A stretch of 64,000 bases of DNA from Xanthomonas chitinilytica (GCF_026107455.2 NZ_JAPCHY010000011.1:62001-126000), one strand, 5' to 3'. Positions 35,760 to 45,755 are shown, numbered from the stretch's first letter. Made by a program: numbers and translations. The notes: generated by a model not told the origin, from the sequence alone.

Positions 35760-36442
35760 CCGCCTATTTCAGCGACGCCAGTTTCAAGTTCCTGCGCGGC
35801 CTGGCCCGCCACAACGACAAGGCCTGGTTCGCCGAGCACAAGCCGCAGTACGAGGAGCACGTGCGGCAGCCGTTCCTGCGCCTGATCGCCGACCTGCAGC
35901 CGGACCTGGCCAAGGTCAGCGGACGGTTCCGCGCCGACCCGCGCACCGTCGGCGGCTCGCTGTTCCGCATCTACCGCGATGCGCGCTTCTCCAACGACAA
36001 GTCGCCGTACAAGAGCTGGCAGGGCGCACGCCTGTTCCACGAACGCCGCAAGCAGGTCGCCGCGCCTTCGTTCTACATCCACCTGCAACCGGGCAGCAGC
36101 TTCGTCGGCGCCGGTTTGTGGCACCCCGAGCCCGACACCCAGCGCCGCATCCGCCACTTCATCTTCGACAACCCCGGCAGCTGGAAGGCCGCCGCGCACG
36201 CACCGAAGCTGCGTCGCCGGTTCGATTTCGACCAGAGCGAGAAGCTGGTGCGGCCGCCGCGCGGCTTCCCGGCCGATTTCGAGTTCATCGACGACCTCAA
36301 GCACCGCAACTGGGTGTTCTGGCGCCCGCTCGAGGATGCCGTCATGACCGGCCCGCGGCTGCGCCAGACCCTGGCCGCCGACCTGGTCGCGCTGGGCCCG
36401 TTCGTCGACTACCTGTGCGCCGCGCTCGACCTGGAATTCTGA
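35756..36442 (+). CDS. DUF2461 protein
   Basis: 228 residues with DUF2461 features: FSDASFKFLRGLARHNDKAW near the start, PRTVGGSLFRIYRDARFSND, and FYIHLQPGSSFVGAGLWHPE. Function unknown; the family is widespread and cytosolic. It overlaps sbcB by 4 nt and so is coupled to it. Confidence 0.88.
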   Translation: MTAYFSDASFKFLRGLARHNDKAWFAEHKPQYEEHVRQPFLRLIADLQPDLAKVSGRFRADPRTVGGSLFRIYRDARFSNDKSPYKSWQGARLFHERRKQVAAPSFYIHLQPGSSFVGAGLWHPEPDTQRRIRHFIFDNPGSWKAAAHAPKLRRRFDFDQSEKLVRPPRGFPADFEFIDDLKHRNWVFWRPLEDAVMTGPRLRQTLAADLVALGPFVDYLCAALDLEF

Positions 36443-36520
36443 GCGGCCTGAACATCCGTTTCACGCACCGCCCCGCCGATTGCGGCACCCTGAAGCGGTC
36501 GTGTCCGCCCGGTAACCGCC

Positions 36521-36991
36521 ATGGCCAGCATCCACCACCAGATATGGATAGACGCACCGGTCGCCACGGTCTACGGCGCATTGGTCGACGCCGAAGGCCT
36601 GGGCCGCTGGTGGGCGCCACACAGCGAAAGCGAGGAGGACGGTACGCGGGTGCTGGCGCACAGTCCCGGCCCGGCCCATGGGCTGGTGCGGATGAAGGTA
36701 CTGGAGGCCCTGCCCGACCGCCGCATCCGCTGGGAGATCGTCAGCGACCACCCGCTGCAGAGCCCGGCCTCGGCATGGACCGGCACCCACGTCTGCTTCG
36801 ACCTGTCGCGGCGCGCCAGCCTCGGCCACTGGCGCGGCATGGACAAGGAAGGCGAACCCTTCACCGTGGTCGAGTTCCGCCATATCGGCTGGGACCCGGA
36901 AAACGAGTTCCTGGGCTTCTGCAGCCAGGCCTGGGCGGAAACCCTGCTGATGCTCAAGCAGTGGGCCGAAGCGCAGACCCGCCACGACTGA
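36521..36991 (+). CDS. SRPBCC/START-like domain protein
   Basis: 156 residues with the helix-grip pattern of AHSA1/polyketide-cyclase-like proteins: MASIHHQIWIDAPVATVYGA, LGRWWAPHSESEED, and a long C-terminal helix (AWAETLLMLKQWAEAQ). These domains bind hydrophobic ligands; no ligand can be named. Lies 78 nt after the DUF2461 gene. Confidence 0.82.
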   Translation: MASIHHQIWIDAPVATVYGALVDAEGLGRWWAPHSESEEDGTRVLAHSPGPAHGLVRMKVLEALPDRRIRWEIVSDHPLQSPASAWTGTHVCFDLSRRASLGHWRGMDKEGEPFTVVEFRHIGWDPENEFLGFCSQAWAETLLMLKQWAEAQTRHD

Positions 36992-37013
36992 ACGCCGGTC
37001 CCCGGAGCGATCG

Positions 37014-37571
37014 ATGAAGAAATGGCTGTTGCCGCCGCTGCTGTTGCTGCTCGCCCTGGCGACCTATGTCGTCGCCGGCCCCTGGCTGGCCATCCGCGGC
37101 ATCGGCCAAGCGATCGAGCGGCAGGACACCGGCAGGCTGTCCCGGCACGTCGACTTCCCCACCTTGCGGGTCAACATGAAGGCCCAGCTCGGCGACTACG
37201 TGGTCCGCCGCGCCGGGCCGGAGATGCAATCGAGCCTGCTGGGCACGGTGGCGCTGTCGCTGGCCGGCAACCTGGCCGGGGCCGGGGTCGACACGCTGGT
37301 CACGCCGGCCGGCATCGCCGCCCTGTTGCAGGGCCGCACCCTGTGGAAACGCGCGAGCGGCGATACCGTCGGCGGCGACACCTATGCCCCCACCACCCCG
37401 GCGCGCCCGCTCAAGGACGCCGAGCACCACTACGAATCGCCATCGCGCTTCACCGCCACCGTGCACACCGCCGACGGCAGCCCGGTGGTGTTCGTGCTCA
37501 GCCGCCAGGGCCTGCGCTGGCGGCTGACCGATATCCGCCTGCCGCTCGATACTCCCGAACAGTATCGCTAG
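37014..37571 (+). CDS. DUF2939 protein, membrane-anchored
   Basis: 185 residues. The N-terminal segment KKWLLPPLLLLLALATYVVA is an uncleaved signal or anchor. The rest is periplasmic: AIRGIGQAIERQDTGRLSRH, the usual DUF2939 start, and DFPTLRVNMKAQLGDYVVRR. Function unknown. It begins 22 nt after the START-like gene and closes the plus-strand run. Confidence 0.8.
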   Translation: MKKWLLPPLLLLLALATYVVAGPWLAIRGIGQAIERQDTGRLSRHVDFPTLRVNMKAQLGDYVVRRAGPEMQSSLLGTVALSLAGNLAGAGVDTLVTPAGIAALLQGRTLWKRASGDTVGGDTYAPTTPARPLKDAEHHYESPSRFTATVHTADGSPVVFVLSRQGLRWRLTDIRLPLDTPEQYR

Positions 37572-37766
37572 AGCGCGTTGTCGAACCGGATGCATGCGGC
37601 GTTTCCGCCGTCGCTGCCGTGCGGGCGGGAAACGCTCCGCGACAGCGCAAACCGCCGGTCGCCCGGCGACCTGCACTGCGATCCAGGCGAACGTCGCCGG
37701 GTGAGCAGCCGGCCGGTGCCGGAAGCGCCTCCCGCCCGGCCAACCATGACCGGCCATGACCGGCCA

Positions 37767-37823
37767 TTCGGCTGTTGAAAAGCGCTTCGGCTGTTGAAAA
37801 GCACTTCGGCTGTTGAAAAACAC
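37767..37823. repeat. Three tandem 19-bp repeats
   Basis: TTCGGCTGTTGAAAAGCGC occurs three times head to tail at 37767, 37786 and 37805; copies differ by one or two bases near the end. Exact 19-bp period and no coding frame. May be a slippage product or a protein-binding iteron-like site; its role is unknown. Confidence 0.85.
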
Positions 37824-37847
37824 ATGGAGCAGCCAACAGAACCGTTG

Positions 37848-37968
37848 CCGTCATCCCGCGTAGGCGGGGATCCAGTGCCTTGGCCTTTCCTGGGCGAAAG
37901 TCGCTGGGTGAGCAGTGCCTCGCACTGTTGTGAAGCATCTCCCGTCTACGCGGGGACGATGTTTTTTT
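37848..37968. repeat. Hairpin element with CCCGCGTAGRCGGG ends
   Basis: Inverted ends CATCCCGCGTAGGCGGGGA (near 37852-37870) and TCCCGTCTACGCGGGGACGA (37940-37959) enclose about 70 bp. The right half reads, on the minus strand, CATCGTCCCCGCG... then GGGAGATGCTTC, similar to the element at 54683-54746. Seven T follow on the plus strand, so it could also end transcription from the DUF2939 unit. Confidence 0.7.
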
Positions 37969-38107
37969 ACCCGCCCCTGGGCCGTCGAAAAAGCGCCTCG
38001 CGGTGACGATCATCGGCCCCGGCATCCGAAGCGAGGATGCGCCGCCCCCCCGGCGGCGCCATGCCAGCGGTCGTGGAAACGGGAGAACCGCCTCCCCGGC
38101 GGCCGGC

Positions 38108-38827
38108 TCAACGCGACGCGTTGCGCCCCCAGGCCGCGGCCAGTCGCTCGAAACCCGAACGCAACTGCCCACGGGCGCGCCACGGCAATGCGGCCAGCCC
38201 CGCGGCGACCGTGCCCGGCTGCGGATCTCCGTTCCAGGCGATCACCACCTGGTTGCTCATGCCCGGCTCGTCCAGCCTCAGCGCACGCCCGTCGAAGCTG
38301 CGCCGCAAGCGCGCGAAATGCTGGCGGGCATCGGTGGCGTAGAGATTGCCCGCCATCACGCCGTCCGCCGTCAGCGCGGCGCGGCAATCGTCGTAGAACT
38401 CCCGGGTCGACAACGCCGGCGGGATGCCCTGCACGTCGTAGGCATCGACCAGCAGCAGGTCGTAGCGGCCGCGATGGTCGCGCAGCCAGCGCGCACCGTC
38501 ACCATGGACGACCTGCAACCGCTCGCTGTCCGCCGGGATGCGGAACCGGTCGCGCAGCGCCAGCACGCCCGCGTCGCTTTCCACTGCCTCGATCCGCGCC
38601 TGCGGCAGGTGGCGATGGCAGAACTTCGCCTGCGCGCCGCCGCCCAGCCCGATGATGCCGATGCTGCGCGGAGCAGGGTGCAGCCACAGCGCCGACAGCA
38701 TCGTGCGGGTATAGCCGACATGCAGCCGATCCGGGCTCCAGCGCAGCATCCGGGTCTGGGTGACCTCGCCGCGGAACTGCAGCTCGAGGTAGCGCCACGT
38801 CCGGCGAACGTACGCCGGCCCGCTCAT
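38108..38827 (-). CDS. Spermidine-synthase-like methyltransferase-fold protein
   Basis: 239 residues from MSGPAYVRRTWRYLELQF. The Rossmann core has IGIIGLGGGAQAKFCHRHLP, acidic loop IEAVESDAGVLALRD, and YDLLLVDAYDVQGIPPAL, typical of the spermidine synthase superfamily, but the N-terminal tetramerisation region is short. Substrate unknown; true polyamine synthesis is doubtful. It overlaps the nucleotidase gene by 4 nt (ATGA), hence coupled. Confidence 0.8.
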   Translation of the reverse strand: MSGPAYVRRTWRYLELQFRGEVTQTRMLRWSPDRLHVGYTRTMLSALWLHPAPRSIGIIGLGGGAQAKFCHRHLPQARIEAVESDAGVLALRDRFRIPADSERLQVVHGDGARWLRDHRGRYDLLLVDAYDVQGIPPALSTREFYDDCRAALTADGVMAGNLYATDARQHFARLRRSFDGRALRLDEPGMSNQVVIAWNGDPQPGTVAAGLAALPWRARGQLRSGFERLAAAWGRNASR

Positions 38828-39783
38828 TCCTGGCGGACGAGGTTGGCGATGCCGTGCGGCACGTGTCCGGCGGCCACGCTCTGGTGCTGGCGGGCGCTGT
38901 CGATGTTGTGCTGCGAATCGTCGAAGAAGATGTCGGCGCCGAAGGCTTCCAGGAACGGCCCCTTGTGGCGGCCACCGAGGAACAGCGCCTCGTCCAGGCG
39001 CACGCCCCATTCGCGCAAGGTGCGGATCACCCGCTCGTGCGCCGGCGCCGAGCGCGCGGTGACCAGCGCGGTGCGGATCGGCGCCGCGTCGCCGGCCGGG
39101 AACGCCGCCTGCAGCGCATGCAGGGCCGAAAGGAAATTGCGGAACGGGCCGCCGCTCAGCGGCTCGTGCGCGCGCTCGCGCTCATGGCGGCCGAACGCCT
39201 CCACTCCCTGCTCGCGCGAGATCCGCTCGCTCTCGTCGCCGAAGATCACCGCGTCGCCGTCGAAGGCGATGCGCAGCTGGCTGGCCGGTCGCCCGGTATC
39301 GACCGGGTTGGCGGCCGCCTCGATGGCCTCGCCCGGCGGCTTGGGCAGGATCGTCGCCGCGGCGATGCCATGCACCAGCGCACGCCGTACCGACTCGGGA
39401 TTGGCCGACAGGAACAGGTCGGTGCCGAACGGCTTGACGTACGGCCAGGTCGGTTCGCCGGCGGTGAAGGTGGCGCGGACGATGCCCAGGCCGTAATGCT
39501 GGATCGAGTTGAAGATGCGCAGCCCGGTATCGGCGGAATTGCGCGACAGCAGGATCACCTCCACCCGCGGCGTCTCCTCCGGGGCGCCCTGGTTGAGCGC
39601 GAGCAGCTTGCGCACCACCGGGAACGCCACGCCGGGCCGCAGCACGTCGTCCTCGTGCTGGCGCTGGTATTCCGCATAGGCCTCCACGCCCTCGGCCTCG
39701 AACAGCGCGTGGCTCTCCTCGAGGTCGAACAGCGCCCGCGACGTCACCGCCACGGTCAGGAGTCTTGGTGTGTTGTCGCCCAT
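38824..39783 (-). CDS. 5'-Nucleotidase, cytosolic IA-like
   Basis: 319 residues. It resembles the cN-I/PF06189 group: LTVAVTSRALFDLEESHALF, VEVILLSRNSADTGLRIFNS, LRIAFDGDAVIFGDESE (catalytic Asp region) and ADIFFDDSQHNIDSA. Such enzymes dephosphorylate AMP and related monophosphates. It is followed by the coupled spermidine-synthase-like gene and preceded by nadK (86 nt). Confidence 0.88.
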   Translation of the reverse strand: MGDNTPRLLTVAVTSRALFDLEESHALFEAEGVEAYAEYQRQHEDDVLRPGVAFPVVRKLLALNQGAPEETPRVEVILLSRNSADTGLRIFNSIQHYGLGIVRATFTAGEPTWPYVKPFGTDLFLSANPESVRRALVHGIAAATILPKPPGEAIEAAANPVDTGRPASQLRIAFDGDAVIFGDESERISREQGVEAFGRHERERAHEPLSGGPFRNFLSALHALQAAFPAGDAAPIRTALVTARSAPAHERVIRTLREWGVRLDEALFLGGRHKGPFLEAFGADIFFDDSQHNIDSARQHQSVAAGHVPHGIANLVRQE

Positions 39784-39869
39784 GGATGCCGGACCGGAAG
39801 AAAGGATCGTGTGGCCGCGATTCTAGCCGCTGCCGGTCGCAGCGGCTGCGACCCCGCCGCGCCGGCGCC

Positions 39870-40640
39870 TCAGAACATGAACTGTTCGCTGAGGATGCGC
39901 TCTTCCAGGTTGTGTTCGGGATCGAACAGCAGCGTCACCCGGCGCTCGCGCGATTCGCGGATCGTCACCTCGACCACGTCGCGGGTCTCGTGCGAATCGG
40001 CGGTCACGCTGACCGGGCGCTTGTAGGGATCGAGCACGCGGAACCGCACTTCGGTATCGGCCTTGAGGATGGCCCCGCGCCAGCGCCGCGGCCGGTAGGG
40101 TGCCAATGGCGTCAACGCGATGGTGTGCGACCCCAGCGGCAGGATCGGGCCGTGCGCCGAGTAGTTGTAGGCGCTGCTGCCGGCCGGGGTGGAAACCAGC
40201 ACGCCGTCGCAGATCAGCTCCTCCACCCGGGTCTGGCCGTTGAGGTCGATGCTGATGTGCGCGGCCTGGCGGGTCTGCCGCAACAAGGAAACGTCGTTGT
40301 AGGCCAGCGAACCGGTGGTGGTGCCCGATTCGGTCTGCGCCAGCATCTCCAGCGGATGCAGGTGCGCCGGTTCGGCCTGGGCCAGGCGCGCGACCAGGTC
40401 GTCGTCGCGGTACTGGTTCATCAGGAAGCCCACGGTGCCGAGCTTCATCCCGAACACCGGTTTGCCCATGCCGCCATGGCGGTGCAGGGTCTGCAGCATG
40501 AAGCCGTCGCCGCCCAGCGGGCACAGCACGTCGGCCTGCTCGGGCTCGCAGTCGCCATAGCGCGCGGCCATGTCCGCGCGGGCGCGTTGCGCGGGTTCGG
40601 CAGCGCTGGCGAGAAAGGCGATTCGTGGGGAAACGGTCAT
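39870..40640 (-). CDS. nadK: NAD kinase
   Basis: 256 residues from [20 protein letters not shown]. The GGDG motif (43-46, PLGGDGFML) and the second signature [11 protein letters not shown] plus [19 protein letters not shown] are present; the usual NE of the second motif is ND. It makes NADP from NAD and ATP. The protein is a little shorter at the start than E. coli NadK. The frame is open further upstream but lacks family residues. Confidence 0.93.
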   Translation of the reverse strand: MTVSPRIAFLASAAEPAQRARADMAARYGDCEPEQADVLCPLGGDGFMLQTLHRHGGMGKPVFGMKLGTVGFLMNQYRDDDLVARLAQAEPAHLHPLEMLAQTESGTTTGSLAYNDVSLLRQTRQAAHISIDLNGQTRVEELICDGVLVSTPAGSSAYNYSAHGPILPLGSHTIALTPLAPYRPRRWRGAILKADTEVRFRVLDPYKRPVSVTADSHETRDVVEVTIRESRERRVTLLFDPEHNLEERILSEQFMF

Positions 40641-40685
40641 CGTCGGCTCCGGCGTAGGTGGCGAGCATAACCCGGCGCCGGAAAG

Positions 40686-40716
40686 ACGACAGCCCCGCCG
40701 GGGGCGGGGCTGTCGT
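40686..40716 (-). terminator. Terminator after the glutamate dehydrogenase gene
   Basis: A perfect 14-bp stem ACGACAGCCCCGCC / GGCGGGGCTGTCGT with a 3-nt loop, 60 nt after the stop. The minus strand continues CTTTCC, a weak T tract. Very stable hairpin, probably terminates on the minus strand. Confidence 0.7.
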
Positions 40717-40775
40717 TGCGACATCGTGCGATGGCGGCGGCGCGCGCATCGTGCGCAGACCGCCGCCGCGGGGCC

Positions 40776-43700
40776 TCAGCTTCCGTGGGAAGCCAGCTGC
40801 CCCAGGCGCTGCACCGCCACCGACACCGTCGGGTAGTCGAGCGTCTTCTGCTCGGCCAGTTCCTGCAGCATCGACAGGGTGAAGCGCAGGCTGCTGTCGT
40901 CGCGGCCGATCCAGGCCGCGACCTTGGCTTCGGCGCTGCCGCCCTTCACCGACAGCACCTGGCTGGCCAGGGTGCGCTGGTGCGCGGCCAGTTCGTCGCG
41001 CAGCACGCCGCGTGCCACCGCATGCCAGCGGCCATTGACCTCGAGCGCGTCGATCTGCTCGAACAGCCACGGCAGCTGCAACGCGTCGCCCAGGCGGAAG
41101 TGGATCTTGGACACATCCACCGGCTTGAGCTTGCGGGTCCGGGCCAGTTCGATGATGTCGAACGCCGGTTCCAGGAAATGCAGCTCGGCCAGCTGCTGCG
41201 CCAGCGCCGGCGGCAGCCCCTTGTCCTTCCACTGCTGCACCAGCGCCTCGTAGGTGGGGCGCTGCGAATCCGGCAGCACGCCCGAGGCGACGCGGATGTC
41301 GTTGAACGGGCCCTGGTAGCGGTTGACCGCCTCGGTGATGCCCGGCATCGCGCCGGGGCGGAACAGCAGCCAGCGCACGAACGAGCGCTGCAGCTTCCAG
41401 ATCACTTCCAGCGCATCGACCTGCACCGACTCCGGCACCTTGCCGTCGAGCGCGTCGATCTGCGCCCACAGCGCCCGCGCGTCCAGCGTCTCGCGGCTGA
41501 TGGTGTAGGCCTTGGCGACCTCGGCCACGGACCGGCCGGTGTCCTCCTGCATGCGCATCAGGAAGGTGGCGCCCATGCGGTTGATGGTCTGGTTGGTCAC
41601 CGCGGTGGCGATGATCTCGCGCTTCAGGCGGTGCCGCTCCATCGCGTCGGCGTACTTCTTCTGCAGCGGTGCCGGGAAGTAGCGCAGCAGCTCCTTGGAC
41701 AGGTACGGGTCCTCGGGGATGTCCGATTCCAGCAGCTGCTGGAATGCCACCAGCTTGGAATAGGACAACACCACCGACAGTTCCGGACGGGTCAGGCCCA
41801 GGCCACGCGCCTTGCGCTGGGACAGTTCGGCGTCGGACGGCAGGTACTCGATCTGGCGGTCCAGCAGGCCCTGCTGCTCCAGCGTGCGGATGAAGTGCTG
41901 CTTGGAACCCAGGCGCTTGGCGCTCATCCGCTCCATCAGGCTGATGGCCTGGTTCTGGCGGTAGTTGTCGTTGAGCACCAGGCTGGCGACCTCGTCGGTC
42001 ATCGACGCCAGCAGCTTGTTGCGCGCGTCCATGGTCAGCTTCTTCGAGCGCACCACGTCGTCGAGCAGGATCTTGATGTTCACCTCGTGGTCGGAGGTGT
42101 CCACGCCGGCCGAGTTGTCGATGAAGTCGGTGTTGAGCAGTACGCCGGCCTGCAGCGCGGCTTCGATGCGGCCGAGCTGGGTCATGCCCAGGTTGCCGCC
42201 CTCGCCCACCACCTTGCAGCGCAGCTCGCCGCCGTTGACGCGCAGCGCGTTGTTGGCGCGGTCGCCGACGTCGCTGTTCTGCTCGCTGGAGGCCTTGACG
42301 TAGGTGCCGATGCCGCCGTTCCACAGCAGGTCCACCGGCGCCTTGAGGATCGCGCTCATCAGTTCGTTCGGCGACAGTGCCTTGACGTTGTCGTCCAGGC
42401 CCAGTGCCGCGCGTACCTGCGGGGTGATCTCGATCGACTTGAGCGAACGCGGGTACACGCCGCCGCCCTTGCTGATCAGCTTGGCGTCGTAGTCGGCCCA
42501 GCTCGAGCGCGGCAGCTTGAACAGGCGCTCGCGCTCGACGAACGAGGTGGCCGAATCCGGGTTCGGGTCAAGGAAGATGTGGCGATGGTCGAACGCGGCC
42601 ACCAGGCGGATGTGGCGCGACAGCAGCATGCCGTTGCCGAACACGTCGCCGGACATGTCGCCGACGCCGACCGCGGTGAAGTCCTGGCTCTGGCTGTCGT
42701 GGCCCAGCGCACGGAAGTGGCGCTTGACCGACTCCCACGCGCCGCGCGCGGTGATGCCCATGCCCTTGTGGTCGTAGCCGACCGAGCCGCCGGAAGCGAA
42801 CGCATCGCCCATCCAGAAGCCGTGCGCCACGGCCAGGCCGTTGGCGATGTCGGAGAAGCTGGCCGTGCCCTTGTCGGCCGCCACCACCAGGTACGGGTCG
42901 TCCTGGTCGTGGCGCACCACGTCCAGCGGCGGCACGATCTTGTTGTCGACGATGTTGTCGGTGATGTCCAGCAGGCCCTGGATGAACAGCTTGTAGCAGG
43001 CCACGCCCTCGGCGAACCAGGCGTCGCGGTCCAGCGCCGGGTCCGGCAGGCGCTTGGCGTAGAAGCCGCCCTTGGCGCCGACCGGCACGATCACCGTGTT
43101 CTTCACCATCTGCGCCTTCACCAGGCCCAGCACCTCGGTGCGGAAATCCTCGCGCCGGTCGGACCAGCGCAGGCCGCCACGGGCGACCGCGCCGAAGCGC
43201 AGGTGGGTACCTTCCACGCGCGGGCCGTAGACGAAGATCTCGCGGTACGGACGCGGCTTGGGCAGGTCGGGCACCAGCGCCGGGTCGAACTTGAAGCTGA
43301 TGCAGTGGCCGTACTCGCCGTCCCGGGTCTGGTAGTAGCTGGTACGCAGGGTCGCGTCGATCGCGCCGATGAAGCTGCGCAGGATGCGGTCCTCGTCCAG
43401 GCTGGAGACGCGGTCCATCAGCTTGAGCAGCGCATCGCGGGTGGCTTCCATCTGTGCCGCGCGGCTGCCCTTGCGGGCATCGATGACCGGCTTGAGCGCC
43501 TTCAGCGTGGCCTCGTCGCCGGCGGCCAGCACGCCCAGCTGGGCGCTCAGGCGGGCCTGGCCCTCGGCGATCTGGGCCTTGCTCTCGTTGCCGGTGGCCG
43601 GGTCGAAGCGGGCCTCGAACAGTTCCACCAGCAGCCGCGCCAGCAGCGGATAGCGGGCGAAGGTGGCTTCCACGTAGCTCTGCGAGAACGGCACGCCGGT

Positions 43701-45755
43701 CTGCAGCAGGTACTTGCAGTAGCCGCGCAGCATCGATACCTGGCGCCAGTCCAGCGCCGCGGCCAGCACCAGCCGGTTGAGGCCGTCGTTCTCGGCGTCG
43801 CCGTGCCACACCCGGGCGAAGGCTTCGCCGAAGGCGGCGTCGACGCTGGCCGCGTCGATCTGGCCGGCCACCGACTCGACCTCGAAGTCCTGGATGTAGA
43901 CCGGGGCGTCGTCCACCTGCAGCAGGTAGGGACGCTCGGCGATCACGCGCAGGCCCATGTTCTCCATCATCGGCAGCGCGTCGGACAGCGGGATGTCGTC
44001 CAGCTGGCGATACAGCTTCAGGCGCAGGCCGTTGCCGCCGTCGCGCGGCACCGACTGCAGGCTCAGCCGCAGGTCGTCCGGGCCGGTCAGCGCGGCCAGC
44101 TGGCTGACGTCGTTGGCGGCGACCTCGGTGGTGGAATCCTCGATGTAGCCGGCCGGCAACGCACGGCCGATGCGGGTGGCGATGCTCAGCCCCGCGGTCT
44201 CGCCGTGGCGGGCCACCAGCGCTTCGCGCAGGTCGTCGTTCCAGTTGCGCAGCACGTGCGCCAGGCGCTCTTCCAGGTCGGTGGTGTCGAACTCGAGGAC
44301 CTGGCCGGCCTTCGGGCGCACGATCAGGTGCACCTGCGCCAGCGGCGATTCGCCCAGCACCACGCTGCTGTCGATGTACTCGCCCTGCAGCGCGTCCTTG
44401 AGCATGGCCTCGATGCGCAGGCGCACGTCGGTGTTGAAGCGCTCGCGCGGCAGGTAGACCAGCGCGGAGATGAAGCGGCTGAACTTGTCGCGGCGCAGGA
44501 ACAGGCGGCTGCGCACGCGTTCCTGCAGGCCGAGGATGCCGATCGCGGTGCGGTACAGCTCGTCCTCGCTGGACTGGAACAGCTCCTCGCGCGGCAGCGT
44601 TTCCAGGATGTGGCGCAGCGCCTTGCCGCTGTGGCTGCTGGAGGTCAGCCCGGACTTGTTCATCACGTATTCGTGGCGCCGGCGCACCAGCGGGATCTCC
44701 CACGGGCGACGGTTGTAGGCGCTGGAGGTGAACAGGCCGAGGAAGCGCTGCTCGCCGATGATGCGGCCCTTGGCGTCGAATTCCAGCACGCCGATGTAGT
44801 CCATGTAGCCGGAGCGATGGATCCGCGAACGGGCGTTGGTCTTGGTCAGGATCAACGCGTCCTTCAGCCCGGTGGTGGTGTTCAGGCCCTGCGCGGCCAG
44901 CGTCTTGACCGGGCGCGCGGCGGACTTGTCCTTGCCGCGCATCAGGCCCAGGCCGGTGTCGTTCAGCGGCGCCAGCACTTCTTCCTTGCCCTGCTTCTCC
45001 ACCTTGTATTCGCGGTAGCCGAAGAAGGTGAAGTGGTTGTCCGCCGCCCAGCGCAGGAACTCCTGCGCCTCCCGGCGTGCGGTATCGTCCACCGGCAACT
45101 GGCGGCTGCCCAGGTCTTCGGCCAGCGCGCCCATCTTCTCGCGCATCGGCGCCCAGTCCCTGACGATGCCGCGCACGTCCTCCAGCACCTTGCGGATGTC
45201 GGCTTCCACCTTGGCCATGTCGGGTGCCGGCTGGCGGTCGATCTCCAGCAGCATCATCGACTCGGGCCTGCCCTCGCCCACGGCCGTCAGCTTGCCGGCC
45301 CGGTCGCGCTGCACCAGCAGCACCGGGTGGCCCAGCACGTGCACGCCGATGCCGCGCTCGGCCAGCGCCATGCTCACGGTGTCGACCAGGAACGGCATGT
45401 CGTCGTTGACGATCTGCAGCACGGTGTGCGGCGACTCCCAACCGTTGCCCTTCAGGGTCGGGTTGAACACGCGCACGTTGGCCTGGCCGGCCTTGCGCAC
45501 CCGCGCGAACTCCAGCATGTCCGCGGCCAGGGCCGCCCAGCCGTCGGCCGAATGGTGCGGGAACTCGTCCGCTTCCATGCGCTTGTAGAAGTCCCCGGCA
45601 AACGCCACTGCCTGCGCCTGGGCAGCCGCCGGATAGCGCTTCCGCAAAGCCGTGAACACCGGTTCTAGAGAAAAGCCGACAGGCGATACGATCTGCTTGT
45701 CGGCCGGTTTGGGTTTGGACTTCGCGGACTTGGCAACGCTATTTTGCGGTTTCAT
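40776..45755 (-). CDS. gdhB: NAD-specific glutamate dehydrogenase, large (L-180 class)
   Basis: 1659 residues, the normal size for the large bacterial class (about 1600). The catalytic core is in the C-terminal half (YGPRVEGTHLRFGAVARGGL with RWSDRREDFRTEVLGL; VIVPVGAKGGFYAKR; KVVGEGGNLGMTQLGRIEA). The long N-terminal region holds ACT-like regulatory parts. It converts glutamate to 2-oxoglutarate and ammonia with NAD, mainly for catabolism. The start MKPQNSVAKSAKSKPKP was chosen because a -10 box lies 40 nt upstream; earlier in-frame ATGs would precede the transcript start. Confidence 0.95.
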   Translation of the reverse strand: MKPQNSVAKSAKSKPKPADKQIVSPVGFSLEPVFTALRKRYPAAAQAQAVAFAGDFYKRMEADEFPHHSADGWAALAADMLEFARVRKAGQANVRVFNPTLKGNGWESPHTVLQIVNDDMPFLVDTVSMALAERGIGVHVLGHPVLLVQRDRAGKLTAVGEGRPESMMLLEIDRQPAPDMAKVEADIRKVLEDVRGIVRDWAPMREKMGALAEDLGSRQLPVDDTARREAQEFLRWAADNHFTFFGYREYKVEKQGKEEVLAPLNDTGLGLMRGKDKSAARPVKTLAAQGLNTTTGLKDALILTKTNARSRIHRSGYMDYIGVLEFDAKGRIIGEQRFLGLFTSSAYNRRPWEIPLVRRRHEYVMNKSGLTSSSHSGKALRHILETLPREELFQSSEDELYRTAIGILGLQERVRSRLFLRRDKFSRFISALVYLPRERFNTDVRLRIEAMLKDALQGEYIDSSVVLGESPLAQVHLIVRPKAGQVLEFDTTDLEERLAHVLRNWNDDLREALVARHGETAGLSIATRIGRALPAGYIEDSTTEVAANDVSQLAALTGPDDLRLSLQSVPRDGGNGLRLKLYRQLDDIPLSDALPMMENMGLRVIAERPYLLQVDDAPVYIQDFEVESVAGQIDAASVDAAFGEAFARVWHGDAENDGLNRLVLAAALDWRQVSMLRGYCKYLLQTGVPFSQSYVEATFARYPLLARLLVELFEARFDPATGNESKAQIAEGQARLSAQLGVLAAGDEATLKALKPVIDARKGSRAAQMEATRDALLKLMDRVSSLDEDRILRSFIGAIDATLRTSYYQTRDGEYGHCISFKFDPALVPDLPKPRPYREIFVYGPRVEGTHLRFGAVARGGLRWSDRREDFRTEVLGLVKAQMVKNTVIVPVGAKGGFYAKRLPDPALDRDAWFAEGVACYKLFIQGLLDITDNIVDNKIVPPLDVVRHDQDDPYLVVAADKGTASFSDIANGLAVAHGFWMGDAFASGGSVGYDHKGMGITARGAWESVKRHFRALGHDSQSQDFTAVGVGDMSGDVFGNGMLLSRHIRLVAAFDHRHIFLDPNPDSATSFVERERLFKLPRSSWADYDAKLISKGGGVYPRSLKSIEITPQVRAALGLDDNVKALSPNELMSAILKAPVDLLWNGGIGTYVKASSEQNSDVGDRANNALRVNGGELRCKVVGEGGNLGMTQLGRIEAALQAGVLLNTDFIDNSAGVDTSDHEVNIKILLDDVVRSKKLTMDARNKLLASMTDEVASLVLNDNYRQNQAISLMERMSAKRLGSKQHFIRTLEQQGLLDRQIEYLPSDAELSQRKARGLGLTRPELSVVLSYSKLVAFQQLLESDIPEDPYLSKELLRYFPAPLQKKYADAMERHRLKREIIATAVTNQTINRMGATFLMRMQEDTGRSVAEVAKAYTISRETLDARALWAQIDALDGKVPESVQVDALEVIWKLQRSFVRWLLFRPGAMPGITEAVNRYQGPFNDIRVASGVLPDSQRPTYEALVQQWKDKGLPPALAQQLAELHFLEPAFDIIELARTRKLKPVDVSKIHFRLGDALQLPWLFEQIDALEVNGRWHAVARGVLRDELAAHQRTLASQVLSVKGGSAEAKVAAWIGRDDSSLRFTLSMLQELAEQKTLDYPTVSVAVQRLGQLASHGS

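Larger units (their letters stand above)
37572..38107. other. Repeat-rich intergenic region
   Basis: 536 bases with no supported gene, between convergent units. From left to right: ordinary sequence, a short CCGGCCATGA duplication (around 37743-37766), three 19-bp tandem units (37767-37823), a hairpin element (37848-37961), a run of seven T, then ordinary sequence. Confidence 0.7.

Noticed and set aside
40716-45668. A 1650-codon open frame on the plus strand opposite the glutamate dehydrogenase gene
   Set aside because: Antisense shadow of a high-GC gene; its translation is low-complexity (A/L/V/Q/H/R-rich) with no family match, while the minus strand encodes a clear enzyme.
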